From Henricia sp. BOLD:AAB3569 (lineage: Eukaryota; Echinodermata; Asteroidea; Spinulosida; Echinasteridae), in the NCBI GenBank assembly GCA_037783545.1, contig JBBELK010000108.1, forward strand, positions 310,001 to 374,000: DNA of 64,000 nt, in the 5' to 3' direction. The notes under the pieces are model-generated. The model saw only the letters and a program-made list of their open reading frames with translations. It made no database searches and was not told the origin of the DNA. Of the stretch, positions 35,101-48,849 are shown in pieces. The first letter of the stretch is position 1. Each line of letters begins with the position of its first letter. Both the position numbers and the translations under genes were made by a program.

Positions 35101-35966
35101 TGGAGCATGCAAAATTTGAAGTTCGTCGGAAAAATTTTCGACCTCCAAATTTGCCGACGTTTGAACCACACTTTGACCAAATTGCCGTGCCAAACTGGGG
35201 TGCGTCAACGACAGTCCGAAGGACTGAGCATGCGCACGAGTCAGGAGTACACCAAAGAGGTGTGTACAGACAGCCACGGGTTGCGTGAGCAGTCAGGAAG
35301 CTCCAACCCAGTTTTCCCTAAACTTTGAAATTTCTCTTCCATTTCCCGGCAAAAGTCTGTCAATTTTTTAGGACAAGTGCGCAATATAGAGTGTTTGGAG
35401 CATGCAAAATTTGAAGTTCGTCGGAAAATTTTTCGACCTCCAAATTTGCCGACGTTTGAACCACACTTTGACCAAATTGCCGTGCCAAACTGGGGTGCGT
35501 CAACGACAGTCCGAAGGACTGAGCATGCGCACGAGTCAGGAGTACACCAAAGAGGTGTGTACAGACAGCCACGGGTTGCGTGAGCAGTCAGGAAGCTCCA
35601 ACCCAGTTTTCCCTAAACTTTGAAATTTCTCTGCCATTTCCCGGCGAAAGTCTGTCAATTTTTTAGGACAAGTGCGCAATATAGAGTGTTTGGAGCATGC
35701 AAAATTTGAAGTTCGTCGGAAAATTTTTCGACCTCCAAATTTGCCGACGTTTGAACCACACTTTGACCAAATTGCCGTGCCAAACTGGGGTGCGTCAACG
35801 ACAGTCCGAAGGACTGAGCATGCGCACGAGTCAGGAGTACACCAAAGAGGTGTGTACAGACAGCCACGGGTTGCGTAAGCAGTCAGGAAGCTCCAACCCA
35901 GTTTTCCCTTAACTTTGAAATTTCTCTGCCATTTCCCGGCGAAAGTCTGTCAATTTTTTAGGACAA

Positions 35967-38900
35967 GTGCGCAATATAGAGTGTTTAGAGCATGCAAAAT
36001 TTGAAGTTCGTCGGAAAATTTTTCGACCTCCAAATCTGCCGACGTTTGAACCACACTTTGACCACATTGCCGTGCCAAACTGGGGTGCGTCAACGACAGT
36101 CCGAAGGACTGAGCATGCGCACGAGTCAGGAGTACACCAAAGAGGTGTGTACAGACAGCTACGGGTTGCGTGAGCAGTCAGGAAGCTCCAACCCAGTTTT
36201 CCCTAAACTTTGAAATTTCTCTGCCATTTCCCGGCAAAAGTCTGTCAATTTTTTAGGACAAGTGCGCAATATAGAGTGTTCGGAGCATGCAAAATTTTTC
36301 GACCTCCAAATTTGCCGACGTTTGAACCACACTTTGACCAAATTGCCGTGCCAAACTGGGGTGCGTCAACGACAGTCCGAAGGACTGAGCATTCGCACGA
36401 GTCAGGAGTACACCAAAGAGGTGTGTACAGACAGCTACGGGTTGCGTGAGCAGTCAGGAAGCTCCAACCCAGTTTTCCCTAAACTTTGAAATTTCTCTGC
36501 CATTTCCGGGCGAAAGTCTGTCAATTTTTTAGGACAAGTGCGCAATATAGAGTGTTCGGAGCATGCAAAATTTGAAGTTCGTCGGAAAATTTTTCGACCT
36601 CCAAATTTGCCGACGTTTGAACCACACTTTGACCAAATTGCCGTGCCAAACTGGGGTGCGTCAACGACAGTCCGAAGGACTGAGCATGCGCATGAGTCAG
36701 GAGTACACCAAAGAGGTGTGTACAGACAGCCACGGGTTGCGTGAGCAGTCAGGAAGCTCCAACCCAGTTTTCCCTAAACTTTGAAATTTCTCTGCCATTT
36801 CCCGGCGAAAGTCTGTCAATTTTTTAGGACAAGTGCGCAATATAGAGTGTTTGGAGCATGCAAAATTTGAAGTTCGTCGGAAAATTTTTCGACCTCCAAA
36901 TTTGCCGACGTTTGAACCACACTTTGACCAAATTGCCGTGCCAAACTGGGGTGCGTCAACGACAGTCCGAAGGACTGAGCATGCGCACGAGTCAGGAGTA
37001 CACCAAAGAGGTGTGTACAGACAGCCACGGGTTGCGTGAGCAGTCAGGAAGCTCCAACCCAGTTTTCCCTAAACTTTGAAATTTCTCTGCCATTTCCCGG
37101 CGAAAGTCTGTCAATTTTTTAGGACAAGTGCGCAATATAGTGTGTTTGGAGCATGCAAAATTTGAAGTTCGTCGGAAAATTTTTCGACCTCCAAATTTGC
37201 CGACGTTTGAACCACACTTTGACCACATTGCCGTGCCAAACTGGGGTGCGTCAACGACAGTCCGAAGGACTGAGCATGCGCACGAGTCAGGAGTACACCA
37301 AAGAGGTGTGTACAGACAGCTACGGGTTGCGTGAGCAGTCAGGAAGCTCCAACCCAGTTTTCCCTAAACTTTGAAATTTCTCTGCCATTTCCCGGCAAAA
37401 GTCTGTCAATTTTTTAGGACAAGTGCGCAATATAGAGTGTTCGGAGCATGCAAAATTTTTCGACCTCCAAATTTGCCGACGTTTGAACCACACTTTGACC
37501 AAATTGCCGTGCCAAACTGGGGTGCGTCAACGACAGTCCGAAGGACTGAGCATGCGCACGAGTCAGGAGTACACCAAAGAGGTGTGTACAGACAGCTACG
37601 GGTTGCGTGAGCAGTCAGGAAGCTCCAACCCAGTTTTCCCTAAACTTTGAAATTTCTCTGCCATTTCCGGGCGAAAGTCTGTCAATTTTGTAGGACAAGT
37701 GCGCAATATAGAGTGTTCGGAGCATGTAAAATTTGAAGTTCGTCGGAAAATTTTTCGACCTCCAAATTTGCCGACGTTTGAACCACACTTTGACCAAATT
37801 GCCGTGCCAAACTGGGGTGGGTCAACGACAGTCCGAAGGACTGAGCATGCGCACGAGTCAGGAGTACACCAAAGAGGTGTGTACAGACAGCCACGGGTTG
37901 CGTGAGCAGTCAGGAAGCTCCAACCCAGTTTTCCCTAAACTTTGAAATTTCTCTGCCATTTCCCGGCGAAAGTCTGTCAATTTTTTAGGACAAGTGCGCA
38001 ATATAGAGTGTTTGGAGCATGCAAAATTTGAAGTTCGTCGGAAAATTTTTCGACCTCCAAATTTGCCGACGTTTGAACCACACTTTGACCAAATTGCCGT
38101 GCCAAACTGGGGTGCGTCAACGACAGTCCGAAGGACTGAGCATTCGCACGAGTCAGGAGTACACCAAAGAGGTGTGTACAGACAGCTACGGGTTGCGTGA
38201 GCAGTCAGGAAGCTCCAACCCAGTTTTCCCTAAACTTTGAAATTTCTCTGCCATTTCCCGGCGAAAGTCTGTCAATTTTTTAGGACAAGTGCGCAATATA
38301 GAGTGTTTGGAGCATGCAAAATTTGAAGTTCGTCGGAAAATTTTTCGACCTCCAAATTTGCCGACGTTTGAACCACACTTTGACCAAATTGCCGTGCCAA
38401 ACTGGGGTGCGTCAACGACAGTCCGAAGGACTGAGCATGCGCACGAGTCAGGAGTACACCAAAGAGGTGTGTACAGACAGCCACGGGTTGCGTGAGCAGT
38501 CAGGAAGCTCCAACCCAGTTTTCCCTAAACTTTGAAATTTCTCTGCCATTTCCCGGCGAAAGTCTGTCAATTTTTTAGGACAAGTGCGCAATATAGAGTG
38601 TTTGGAGCATGCAAAATTTGAAGTTCGTCGGAAAATTTTTCGACCTCCAAATTTGCCGACGTTTGAACCACACTTTGACCAAATTGCCGTGCCAAACTGG
38701 GGTGCGTCAACGACAGTCCGAAGGACTGAGCATGCGCACGAGTCAGGAGTACACCAAAGAGGTGTGTACAGACAGCCACGGGTTGCGTGAGCAGTCAGGA
38801 AGCTCCAACCCAGTTTTCCCTAAACTTTGAAATTTCTCTGCCATTTCCCGGCGAAAGTCTGTCAATTTTTTAGGACAAGTGCGCAATATAGAGTGTTTGG

Positions 38901-40905
38901 AGCATGCAAAATTTGAAGTTCGTCGGAAAATTGTTCGACCTCCAAATTTGCCGACGTTTGAACCACACTTTGACCAAATTGCCGTGCCAAACTGGGGTGC
39001 GTCAACGACAGTCCGAAGGACTGAGCATGCGCACGAGTCAGGAGTACACCAAAGAGGTGTGTACAGACAGCCACGTGTTGCGTGAGCAGTCAGGAAGCTC
39101 CAACCCAGTTTTCCCTAAACTTTGAAATTTCTCTGCCATTTCCCGGCGAAAGTCTGTCAATTTTTTAGGACAAGTGCGCAATATAGAGTGTTTGGAGCAT
39201 GCAAAATTTGAAGTTCGTCGGAAAATTTTTCGACCTCCAAATTTGCCGACGTTTGAACCACACTTTGACCACATTGCCGTGCCAAACTGGGGTGCGTCAA
39301 CGACAGTCCGAAGGACTGAGCATGCGCACGAGTCAGGAGTACACCAAAGAGGTGTGTACAGACAGCCACGGGTTGCGTGAGCAGTCAGGAAGCTCCAACC
39401 CAGTTTTCCCTAAACTTTGAAATTTCTCTGCCATTTCCCGGCAAAAGTCTGTCAATTTTTTAGGACAAGTGCGCAATATAGAGTGTTCGGAGCATGCAAA
39501 ATTTTTCGACCTCCAAATTTGCCGACGTTTGAACCACACTTTGACCAAATTGCCGTGCCAAACTGGGGTGCGTCAACGACAGTCCGAAGGACTGAGCATG
39601 CGCACGAGTCAGGAGTACACCAAAGAGGTGTGTACAGACAGCCACGGGTTGCGTGAGCAGTCAGGAAGCTCCAACCCAGTTTTCCCTAAACTTTGAAATT
39701 TCTCTGCCATTTCCCGGCGAAAGTCTGTCAATTTTTTAGGACAAGTGCGCAATATAGAGTGTTTGGAGCATGCAAAATTTGAAGTTCGTCGGAAAATTTT
39801 TCGACCTCCAAATTTGCCGACGTTTGAACCACACTTTGACCAAATTGCCGTGCCAAACTGGGGTGCGTCAACGACAGTCCGAAGGACTGAGCATGCGCAC
39901 GAGTCAGGAGTACACCAAAGAGGTGTGTACAGACAGCCACGGGTTGCGTGAGCAGTCCGGAAGCTCCAACCCAGTTTTCCCTAAACTTTGAAATTTCTCT
40001 GCCATTTCCCGGCGAAAGTCTGTCAATTTTTTAGGACAAGTGCGCAATATAGAGTGTTTGGAGCATGCAAAATTTGAAGTTCGTCGGAAAATTTTTCGAC
40101 CTCCAAATTTGCCGACGTTTGAACCACACTTTGACCAAATTGCCGTGCCAAACTGGGGTGCGTCAACGACAGTCCGAAGGACTGAGCATGCGCACGAGTC
40201 AGGAGTACACCAAAGAGGTGTGTACAGACAGCAACGGGTTGCGTGAGCAGTCAGGAAGCTCCAACCCAGTTTTCCCTTAACTTTGAAATTTCTCTGCCAT
40301 TTCCCGGCGAAAGTCTGTCAATTTTTTAGGACAAGTGCGCAATATAGAGTGTTTGGAGCATGCAAAATTTGAAGTTCGTCGGAAAATTTTTCGACCTCCA
40401 AATCTGCCGACGTTTGAACCACACTTTGACCACATTGCCGTGCCAAACTGGGGTGCGTCAACGACAGTCCGAAGGACTAAGCATGCGCACGAGTCAGGAG
40501 TACACCAAAGAGGTGTGTACAGACAGCTACGGGTTGCGTGAGCAGTCAGGAAGCTCCAACCCAGTTTTCCCTAAACTTTGAAATTTCTCTGCCATTTCCC
40601 GGCAAAAGTCTGGCAATTTTTTAGGACAAGTGCGCAATATAGAGTGTTCGGAGCATGCAAAATTTTTCGACCTCCAAATTTGCCGACGTTTGAACCACAC
40701 TTTGACCAAATTGCCGTGCCAAACTGGGGTGCGTCAACGACAGTCCGAAGGACTGAGCATGCGCACGAGTCAGGAGTACACCAAAGAGATGTGTACAGAC
40801 AGCCACGGGTTGCGTGAGCAGTCCGGAAGCTCCAACCTAGTTTTCCCTAAACTTTGAAATTTCTCTGCCATTTCCCGGCGAAAGTCTGTCAATTGTTTAG
40901 GACAA
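35967..40905. repeat. Amplified monomer pair, one member with a 19-bp deletion (four occurrences)
   Basis: Monomers beginning near 36262, 37423, 39469 and 40630 (numbered at the GCGCAAT block) are 276 bp. They lack 19 bp between two AAAATTT tracts, reading GCATGCAAAATTTTTCGACC. Each is preceded by a monomer with GACCACATTG in place of GACCAAATTG, and each has GGCAAAAGTC at its start. Spacings are 1161, 2046 and 1161 bp, that is 4, 7 and 4 monomers minus 19 bp. The deletion probably arose once between the short direct repeats and spread with its neighbour. Confidence 0.88.
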
Positions 40906-42363
40906 GTGCGCAATATAGAGTGTTTGGAGCATGCAAAATTTGAAGTTCGTCGGAAAATTTTTCGACCTCCAAATTTGCCGACGTTTGAACCACACTTTGA
41001 CCAAATTGCCGTGCCAAACTGGGGTGCGTCAACGACAGTCCGAAGGACTGAGCATGCGCACGAGTCAGGAGTACACCAAAGAGGTGTGTACAGACAACCA
41101 CGGGTTGCGTGAGCAGTCAGGAAGCTCCAACCCAGTTTTCCCTAAACTTTGAAATTTCTCTGCCATTTCCCGGCTAAAGTCTGTCAATTTTTTAGGACAA
41201 GTGCGCAATATAGAGTGTTTGGAGCATGCAAAATTTGAAGTTCGTCGGAAAATTGTTCGACCTCCAAATTTGCCGACGTTTGAACCACACTTTGACCAAA
41301 TTGCCGTGCCAAACTGGGGTGCGTCAACGACAGTCCGAAGGACTGAGCATGCGCACGAGTCAGGAGTACACCAAAGAGGTGTGTACAGACAGCCACGTGT
41401 TGCGTGAGCAGTCAGGAAGCTCCAACCCAGTTTTCCCTAAACTTTGAAATTTCTCTGCCATTTCCCGGCGAAAGTCTGTCAATTTTTTAGGACAAGTGCG
41501 CAATATAGAGTGTTTGGAGCATGCAAAATTTGAAGTTCGTCGGAAAATTTTTCGACCTCCAAATTTGCCGACGTTTGAACCACACTTTGACCAAATTGCC
41601 GTGCCAAACTGGGGTGCGTCAACGACAGTCCGAAGGACTGAGCATGCGCACGAGTCAGGAGTACACCAAAGAGGTGTGTACAGACAGCCACGGGTTGCGT
41701 GAGCAGTCAGGAAGCTCCAACCCAGTTTTCCCTAAACTTTGAAATTTCTCTGCCATTTCCCGGCGAAAGTCTGTCAATTTTTTAGGACAAGTGCGCAATA
41801 TAGAGTGTTTGGAGCATGCAAAATTTGAAGTTCGTCGGAAAATTGTTCGACCTCCAAATTTGCCGACGTTTGAACCACACTTTGACCAAATTGCCGTGCC
41901 AAACTGGGGTGCGTCAACGACAGTCCGAAGGACTGAGCATGCGCACGAGTCAGGAGTACACCAAAGAGGTGTGTACAGACAGCCACGGATTGCGTGAGCA
42001 GTCAGGAAGCTCCAACCCAGTTTTCCCTAAACTTTGAAATTTCTCTGCCATTTCCGGGCGAAAGTCTGTCAATTTTTTAGGACAAGTGCGCAATATAGAG
42101 TGTTCGGAGCATGCAAAATTTGAAGTTCGTCGGAAAATTTTTCGACCTCCAAATTTGCCGACGTTTGAACCACACTTTGACCAAATTGCCGTGCCAAACT
42201 GGGGTGCGTCAACGACAGTCCGAAGGACTGAGCATGCGCACGAGTCAGGAGTACACCAAAGAGGTGTGTACAGACAGCCACGGGTTGCGTGAGCAGTCAG
42301 GAAGCTCCAACCCAGTTTTCCCTAAACTTTGAAATTTCTCTGCCATTTCCCGGCGAAAGTCTG

Positions 42364-45300
42364 TCAATTTTTTAGGACAAGTGCGCAATATAGAGTGTTT
42401 GGAGCATGCAAAATTTGAAGTTCGTCGGAAAATTTTTCGACCTCCAAATTTGCCGACGTTTGAACCACACTTTGACCAAATTGCCGTGCCAAACTAGGGT
42501 GCGTCAACGACAGTCCGAAGGACTGAGCATGCGCACGAGTCAGGAGTACACCAAAGAGGTGTGTACAGACAGCCACGGGTTGCGTGAGCAGTCAGGAAGC
42601 TCCAACCCAGTTTTCCCTAAACTTTGAAATTTCTCTGCATTTCCAGGCGAAAGTCTGTCAATTTTTTAGGACAAGTGCGCAATATAGAGTGTTTGGAGCA
42701 TGCAAAATTTGAAGTTCGTCGGAAAATTTTTCGACCTCCAAATTTCCCGACGTTTGAACCACACTTTGACCAAATTGCCGTGCCAAACTGGGGTGCGTCA
42801 ACGACAGTCGGAGGGATTGAGCATGCGCACGAGTCAGGAGTACACCAAAGAGGTGTGTACAGACAGCCACGGGTTGCGTGAGCAGTCAGGAAGCTCCAAC
42901 CCAGTTTTCCCTAAACTTTGAAATTTCTCTGCCATTTCCCGACGAAATTCTGTCAATTTTTTAGGACAAGTGCGCAATATAGAGTGTTTGGAGCATGCAA
43001 AATTTGAAGTTCGTTGGAAAATTTTTCGACCTCCAAATTTGCCGACGTTTGAACCACACTTTGACCAAATTGCCGTGCCAAACTGGGGTGCGTCAACGAC
43101 AGTCCGAAGGACTGAGCATGCGCACGAGTCAGGAGTACACCAAAGAGGTGTGTACAGACAGCCACGGGTTGCGTGAGCAGTCAGGAAGCTCCAACCCAGT
43201 TTTTCCTAAACTTTGAAATTTCTCTTCCATTTCCCGGCGAAAGTCTGTCAATTTTTTAGGACAAGTGCGCAATATAGAGTGTTTGGAGCTTGCAAAATTT
43301 GAAGTTCGTCGGAAAATTTTTCGACCTCCAAATTTGCCGACGTTTGAACCACACTTTGACAAAATTGCCGTGCCAAACTGGGGTGCGTCAACGACAGTCC
43401 GAAGGACTGAGCATGCGCACGAGTCAGGAGTACACCAAAGAGGTGTGTACAGACAGCCACGGGTTGCGTGAGCAGTCAGGAAGCTCCAACCCAGTTTTCC
43501 CTAAACTTTGAAATTTCTCTGCCATTTCCCGGCGAAAGTCTGTCAATTTTTTAGGACAAGTGCGCAATATAGAGTGTTTGGAGCATGCAAAATTTGAAGT
43601 TCGTCGGAAAATTTTTCGACCTCCAAATTTGCCGACGTTTGAACCACACTTTGACCAAATTGCCGTGCCAAACTAGGGTGCGTCAACGACAGTCCGAAGG
43701 ACTGAGCATGCGCACGAGTCAGGAGTACACCAAAGAGGTGTGTACAGACAGCCACGGGTTGCGTGAGCAGTCAGGAAGCTCCAACCCAGTTTTCCCTAAA
43801 CTTTGAAATTTCTCTGCATTTCCAGGCGAAAGTCTGTCAATTTTTTAGGACAAGTGCGCAATATAGAGTGTTTGGAGCATGCAAAATTTGAAGTTCGTCG
43901 GAAAATTGTTCGACCTCCAAATTTGCCGACGTTTGAACCACACTTTGACCAAATTGCCGTGCCAAACTGGGGTGCGTCAACGACAGTCCGAAGGACTGTG
44001 CATGCGCACGAGTCAGGAGTACACCAAAGAGGTGTGTACAGCCAGCCACGGGTTGCGTGAGCAGTCAGGAAGCTCCAACCCAGTTTTCCCTAAACTTTGA
44101 AATTTCTCTGCCATTTCCCGGCGAAAGTCTGTCAATTTTGTAGGACAAGTGCGCAATATAGAGTGTTTGGAGCATGCAAAATTTGAAGTTCGTCGGAAAA
44201 TTTTTCGACCTCCAAATTTGCCGACGTTTGAACCACACTTTGACCAAATTGTCGTGCCAAACTGGGGTGCGTCAACGACAGTCCGAAGGACTGAGCATGC
44301 GCACGAGTCAGGAGTACACCAAAGAGGTGTGTACAGACAGCCACGGGTTGCGTGAGCAGTCAGGAAGCTCCAACCCAGTTTTCCCTAAACTTTGAAATTT
44401 CTCTTCCATTTCCCGGCGAAAGTCTGTCAATTTTTTAGGACAAGTGCGCAATATAGAGTGTTTGGAGCATGCAAAATTTGAAGTTCGTCGGAAAATTTTT
44501 CGACCTCCAAATTTGCCGACGTTTGAACCACACTTTGACCAAATTGCCGTGCCAAACTGGGGTGCGTCAACGACAGTCCGAAGGACTGAGCATGCGCACG
44601 AGTCAGGAGTACACCAAAGAGGTGTGTACAGACAGCCACGGGTTGCGTGAGCAGTCAGGAAGCTCCAACCCAGTTTTCCCTAAACTTTGAAATTTCTCTG
44701 CCATTTCCCGGCGAAAGTCTGTCAATTTTTTAGGACAAGTGCGCAATATAGAGTGTTTGGAGCATGCAAAATTTGAAGTTCGTCGAAAACTTTTTCGACC
44801 TCCAAATTTGCCGACGTTTGAACCACACTTTGACCAAATTGCCGTGCCAAACTAGGGTGCGTCAACGACAGTCCGAAGGACTGAGCATGCGCACGAGTCA
44901 GGAGTACACCAAAGAGGTGTGTACAGACAGCCACGGGTTGCGTGAGCAGTCAGGAAGCTCCAACCCAGTTTTCCCTAAACTTTGAAATTTCTCTGCATTT
45001 CCAGGCGAAAGTCTGTCAATTTTTTAGGACAAGTGCGCAATATAGAGTGTTTGGAGCATGCAAAATTTGAAGTTCGTCGGAAAATTGTTCGACCTCCAAA
45101 TTTGCCGACGTTTGAACCACACTTTGACCAAATTGCCGTCCCAAACTGGGGTGCGTCAACGACAGTCCGAAGGACTGTGCATGCGCACGAGTCAGGAGTA
45201 CACCAAAGAGGTGTGTACAGACAGCCACGGGTTGCGTGAGCAGTCAGGAAGCTCCAACCCAGTTTTCCCTAAACTTTGAAATTTCTCTGCCATTTCCCGG

Positions 45301-45899
45301 CGAAAGTCTGTCAATTTTTTAGGACAAGTGCGCAATATAGAGTGTTTGGAGCATGCAAAATTTGAAGTTCGTCGAAAACTTTTTCGACCTCCAAATTTGC
45401 CGACGTTTGAACCACACTTTGACCAAATTGCCGTGCCAAACTAGGGTGCGTCAACGACAGTCCGAAGGACTGAGCATGCGCACGAGTCAGGAGTACACCA
45501 AAGAGGTGTGTACAGACAGCCACGGGTTGCGTGAGCAGTCAGGAAGCTCCAACCCAGTTTTCCCTAAACTTTGAAATTTCTCTGCATTTCCAGGCGAAAG
45601 TCTGTCAATTTTTTAGGACAAGTGCGCAATATAGAGTGTTTGGAGCATGCAAAATTTGAAGTTCGTCGGAAAATTGTTCGACCTCCAAATTTGCCGACGT
45701 TTGAACCACACTTTGACCAAATTGCCGTCCCAAACTGGGGTGCGTCAACGACAGTCCGAAGGACTGTGCATGCGCACGAGTCAGGAGTACACCAAAGAGG
45801 TGTGTACAGACAGCCACGGGTTGCGTGAGCAGTCAGGAAGCTCCAACCCAGTTTTCCCTAAACTTTGAAATTTCTCTGCCATTTCCCGGCGAAAGTCTG
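42364..45899. repeat. Higher-order repeat, 1179-bp (four-monomer) unit plus a 589-bp tandem duplication
   Basis: A pair of monomers, the first with AACTAGGGTGCG and the second with the 1-bp-shorter CTCTGCATTTCCAGG, occurs from 42364, 43543, 44722 and 45311. The first three are 1179 bp apart. The last two are 589 bp apart and also share CGTCGAAAACTTTTTCG and GCCGTCCCAAACTGG, marking a very recent pair duplication. Confidence 0.85.
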
Positions 45900-48849
45900 T
45901 CAATTTTTTAGGACAAGTGCGCAATATAGAGTGTTTGGAGCATGCGAAATGTGAAGTTCGTCGGAAAATTTTTCAACCTCCAAATTTCCCGACGTTTGAA
46001 CCACACTTTGACCAAATTGCCGTGCCAAACTGGGGTGCGTCAACGACAGTCCGAAGGACTGAGCATGCGCACGAGTCAGGAGTACACCAAAGAGGTGTGT
46101 ACAGACAGCCACGGGTTGCGTGAGCAGTCAGGAAGCTCCAACCCAGTTTTCCCTAAACTTTGAAATTTCTCTGCCATTTCCCGGCGAAAGTTTGTCAATT
46201 TTGTAGGACAAGTGCGCAATATAGGGTGTTTGGAGCATGCAAAATGTGAAGTTCGTCGGAAAATTTTTCGACCTCCAAATTTGCCGACGTTTGAACCACA
46301 CTTTGACCAAATTGCCGTGCCAAACTGGGGTGCGTCAACGACAGTCCGAAGGACTGAGCATGCGCACGAGTCAGGAGTACACCAAAGAGGTGTGTACAGA
46401 CAGCCACGGGTTGCGTGAGCAGTCAGGAAGCTCCAACCCAGTTTTCCCTAAACTTTGAAATTTCTCTGCCATTTCCCGGCGAAAGTCTGTCAATTTTGTA
46501 GGACAAGTGCGCAATATAGAGTGTTTGGAGCATGCAAAATTTGAAGTTCGTCGGAAAATCTTTCGACCTCCAAATTTGCCGACGTTTGAACCACACTTTG
46601 ACCAAATTGCCGTGCCAAACTGGGGTGCGTCAACGACAGTCCGAAGGACTGAGCATGCGCACGAGTCAGGAGTACACCAAAGAGGTGTGTACAGACAGCC
46701 ACGGGTTGCGTGAGCAGTCAGGAAGCTCCAACCCAGTTTTCCCTAAACTTTGAAATTTCTCTTCCATTTCCCGGCGAAAGTCTGTCAATTTTTTAGGACA
46801 AGTGCGCAATATAGAGTGTTTGGAGCATGCAAAATTTGAAGTTCGTCGGAAAATTTTTCGACCTCCAAATTTGCCGACGTTTGAACCACACTTTGACCAA
46901 ATTGCCGTGCCAAACTAGGGTGCGTCAACGACAGTCCGAAGGACTGAGCATGCGCACGAGTCAGGAGTACACCAAAGAGGTGTGTACAGACAGCCACGGG
47001 TTGCGTGAGCAGTCAGGAAGCTCCAACCCAGTTTTCCCTAAACTTTGACATTTCTCTGCCATTTCCCGGCGAAAGTCTGTCAATTTTTTAGGACAAGTGC
47101 GCAATATAGAGTGTTTGGAGCATGCAAAATTTGAAGTTCGTCGGAAAATTTTTCGACCTCCAAATTTGCCGACGTTTGAACCACACTTTGACCAAATTGC
47201 CGTGCCAAACTGGGGTGCGTCAACGACAGTCCGAAGGACTGAGCATGCGCACGAGTCAGGAGTACACCAAAGAGGTGTGTACAGACAGCCACGGGTTGCG
47301 TGAGCAGTCAGGAAGCTCCAACCCAGTTTTCCCTAAACTTTGAAATTTCTCTGCCATTTCCCGGCGAAAGTCTGTCAATTTTGTAGGACAAGTGCGCAAT
47401 ATAGAGTGTTTGGAGCATGCAAAATGTGAAGTTCGTCGGAAAATTTTTCGACCTCCAAATTTGCCGACGTTTGAACCACACTTTGACCAAATTGCCGTGC
47501 CAAACTGGGGTGCGTCAACGACAGTCCGAAGGACTGAGCATGCGCACGAGTCAGGAGTACACCAAAGAGGTGTGTACAGACAGCCACGGGTTGCGTGAGC
47601 AGTCAGGAAGCTCCAACCCAGTTTTCCCTAAACTTTGAAATTTCTCTGCCATTTCCCGGCGAAAGTCTGTCAATTTTTTAGGACAAGTGCGCAATATAGA
47701 GTGTTTGGAGCATGCAAAATTTGAAGTTCGTCGGAAAATTTTTCGACCTCCAAATTTGCCGACGTTTGAACCACACTTTGACCAAATTGCCGTGCCAAAC
47801 TAGGGTGCGTCAACGACAGTCCGAAGGACTGAGCATGCGCACGAGTCAGGAGTACACCAAAGAGGTGTGTACAGACAGCCACGGGTTGCGTGAGCAGTCA
47901 GGAAGCTCCAACCCAGTTTTCCCTAAACTTTGAAATTTCTCTGCCATTTCCCGGCGAAAGTCTGTCAATTTTTTAGGACAAGTGCGCAATATAGAGTGTT
48001 TGGAGCATGCAAAATTTGAAGTTCGCCGGAAAATTTTTCGACCTCCAAATTTGCCGACGTTTGAACCACACTTTGACCAAATTGCCGTGCCAAACTGGGG
48101 TGCGTCAACGACAGTCCGAAGGACTGAGCATGCGCACGAGTCAGGAGTACACCAAAGAGGTGTGTACAGACAGCCACGGGTTGCGTGAGCAGTCAGGAAG
48201 CTCCAACCCAGTTTTCCCTAAACTTTGAAATTTCTCTTCCATTTCCCGGCGAAAGTCTGTCAATTTTTTAGGACAAGTGCGCAATATAGAGTGTTTGGAG
48301 CATGCAAAATTTGAAGTTCGTCGGAAAATTTTTCGACCTCCAAATTTGCCGACGTTTGAACCACACTTTGACCAAATTGCCGTGCCAAACTAGGGTGCGT
48401 CAACGACAGTCCGAAGGACTGAGCATGCGCACGAGTCAGGAGTACACCAAAGAGGTGTGTACAGACAGCCACGGGTTGCGTGAGCAGTCAGGAAGCTCCA
48501 ACCCAGTTTTCCCTAAACTTTGACATTTCTCTGCCATTTCCCGGCGAAAGTCTGTCAATTTTTTAGGACAAGTGCGCAATATAGAGTGTTTGGAGCATGC
48601 AAAATTTGAAGTTCGTCGGAAAATTTTTCGACCTCCAAATTTGCCGACGTTTGAACCACACTTTGACCAAATTGCCGTGCCAAACTGGGGTGCGTCAACG
48701 ACAGTCCGAAGGACTGAGCATGCGCACGAGTCAGGAGTACACCAAAGAGGTGTGTACAGACAGCCACGGGTTGCGTGAGCAGTCAGGAAGCTCCAACCCA
48801 GTTTTCCCTAAACTTTGAAATTTCTCTGCCATTTCCCGGCGAAAGTCTG

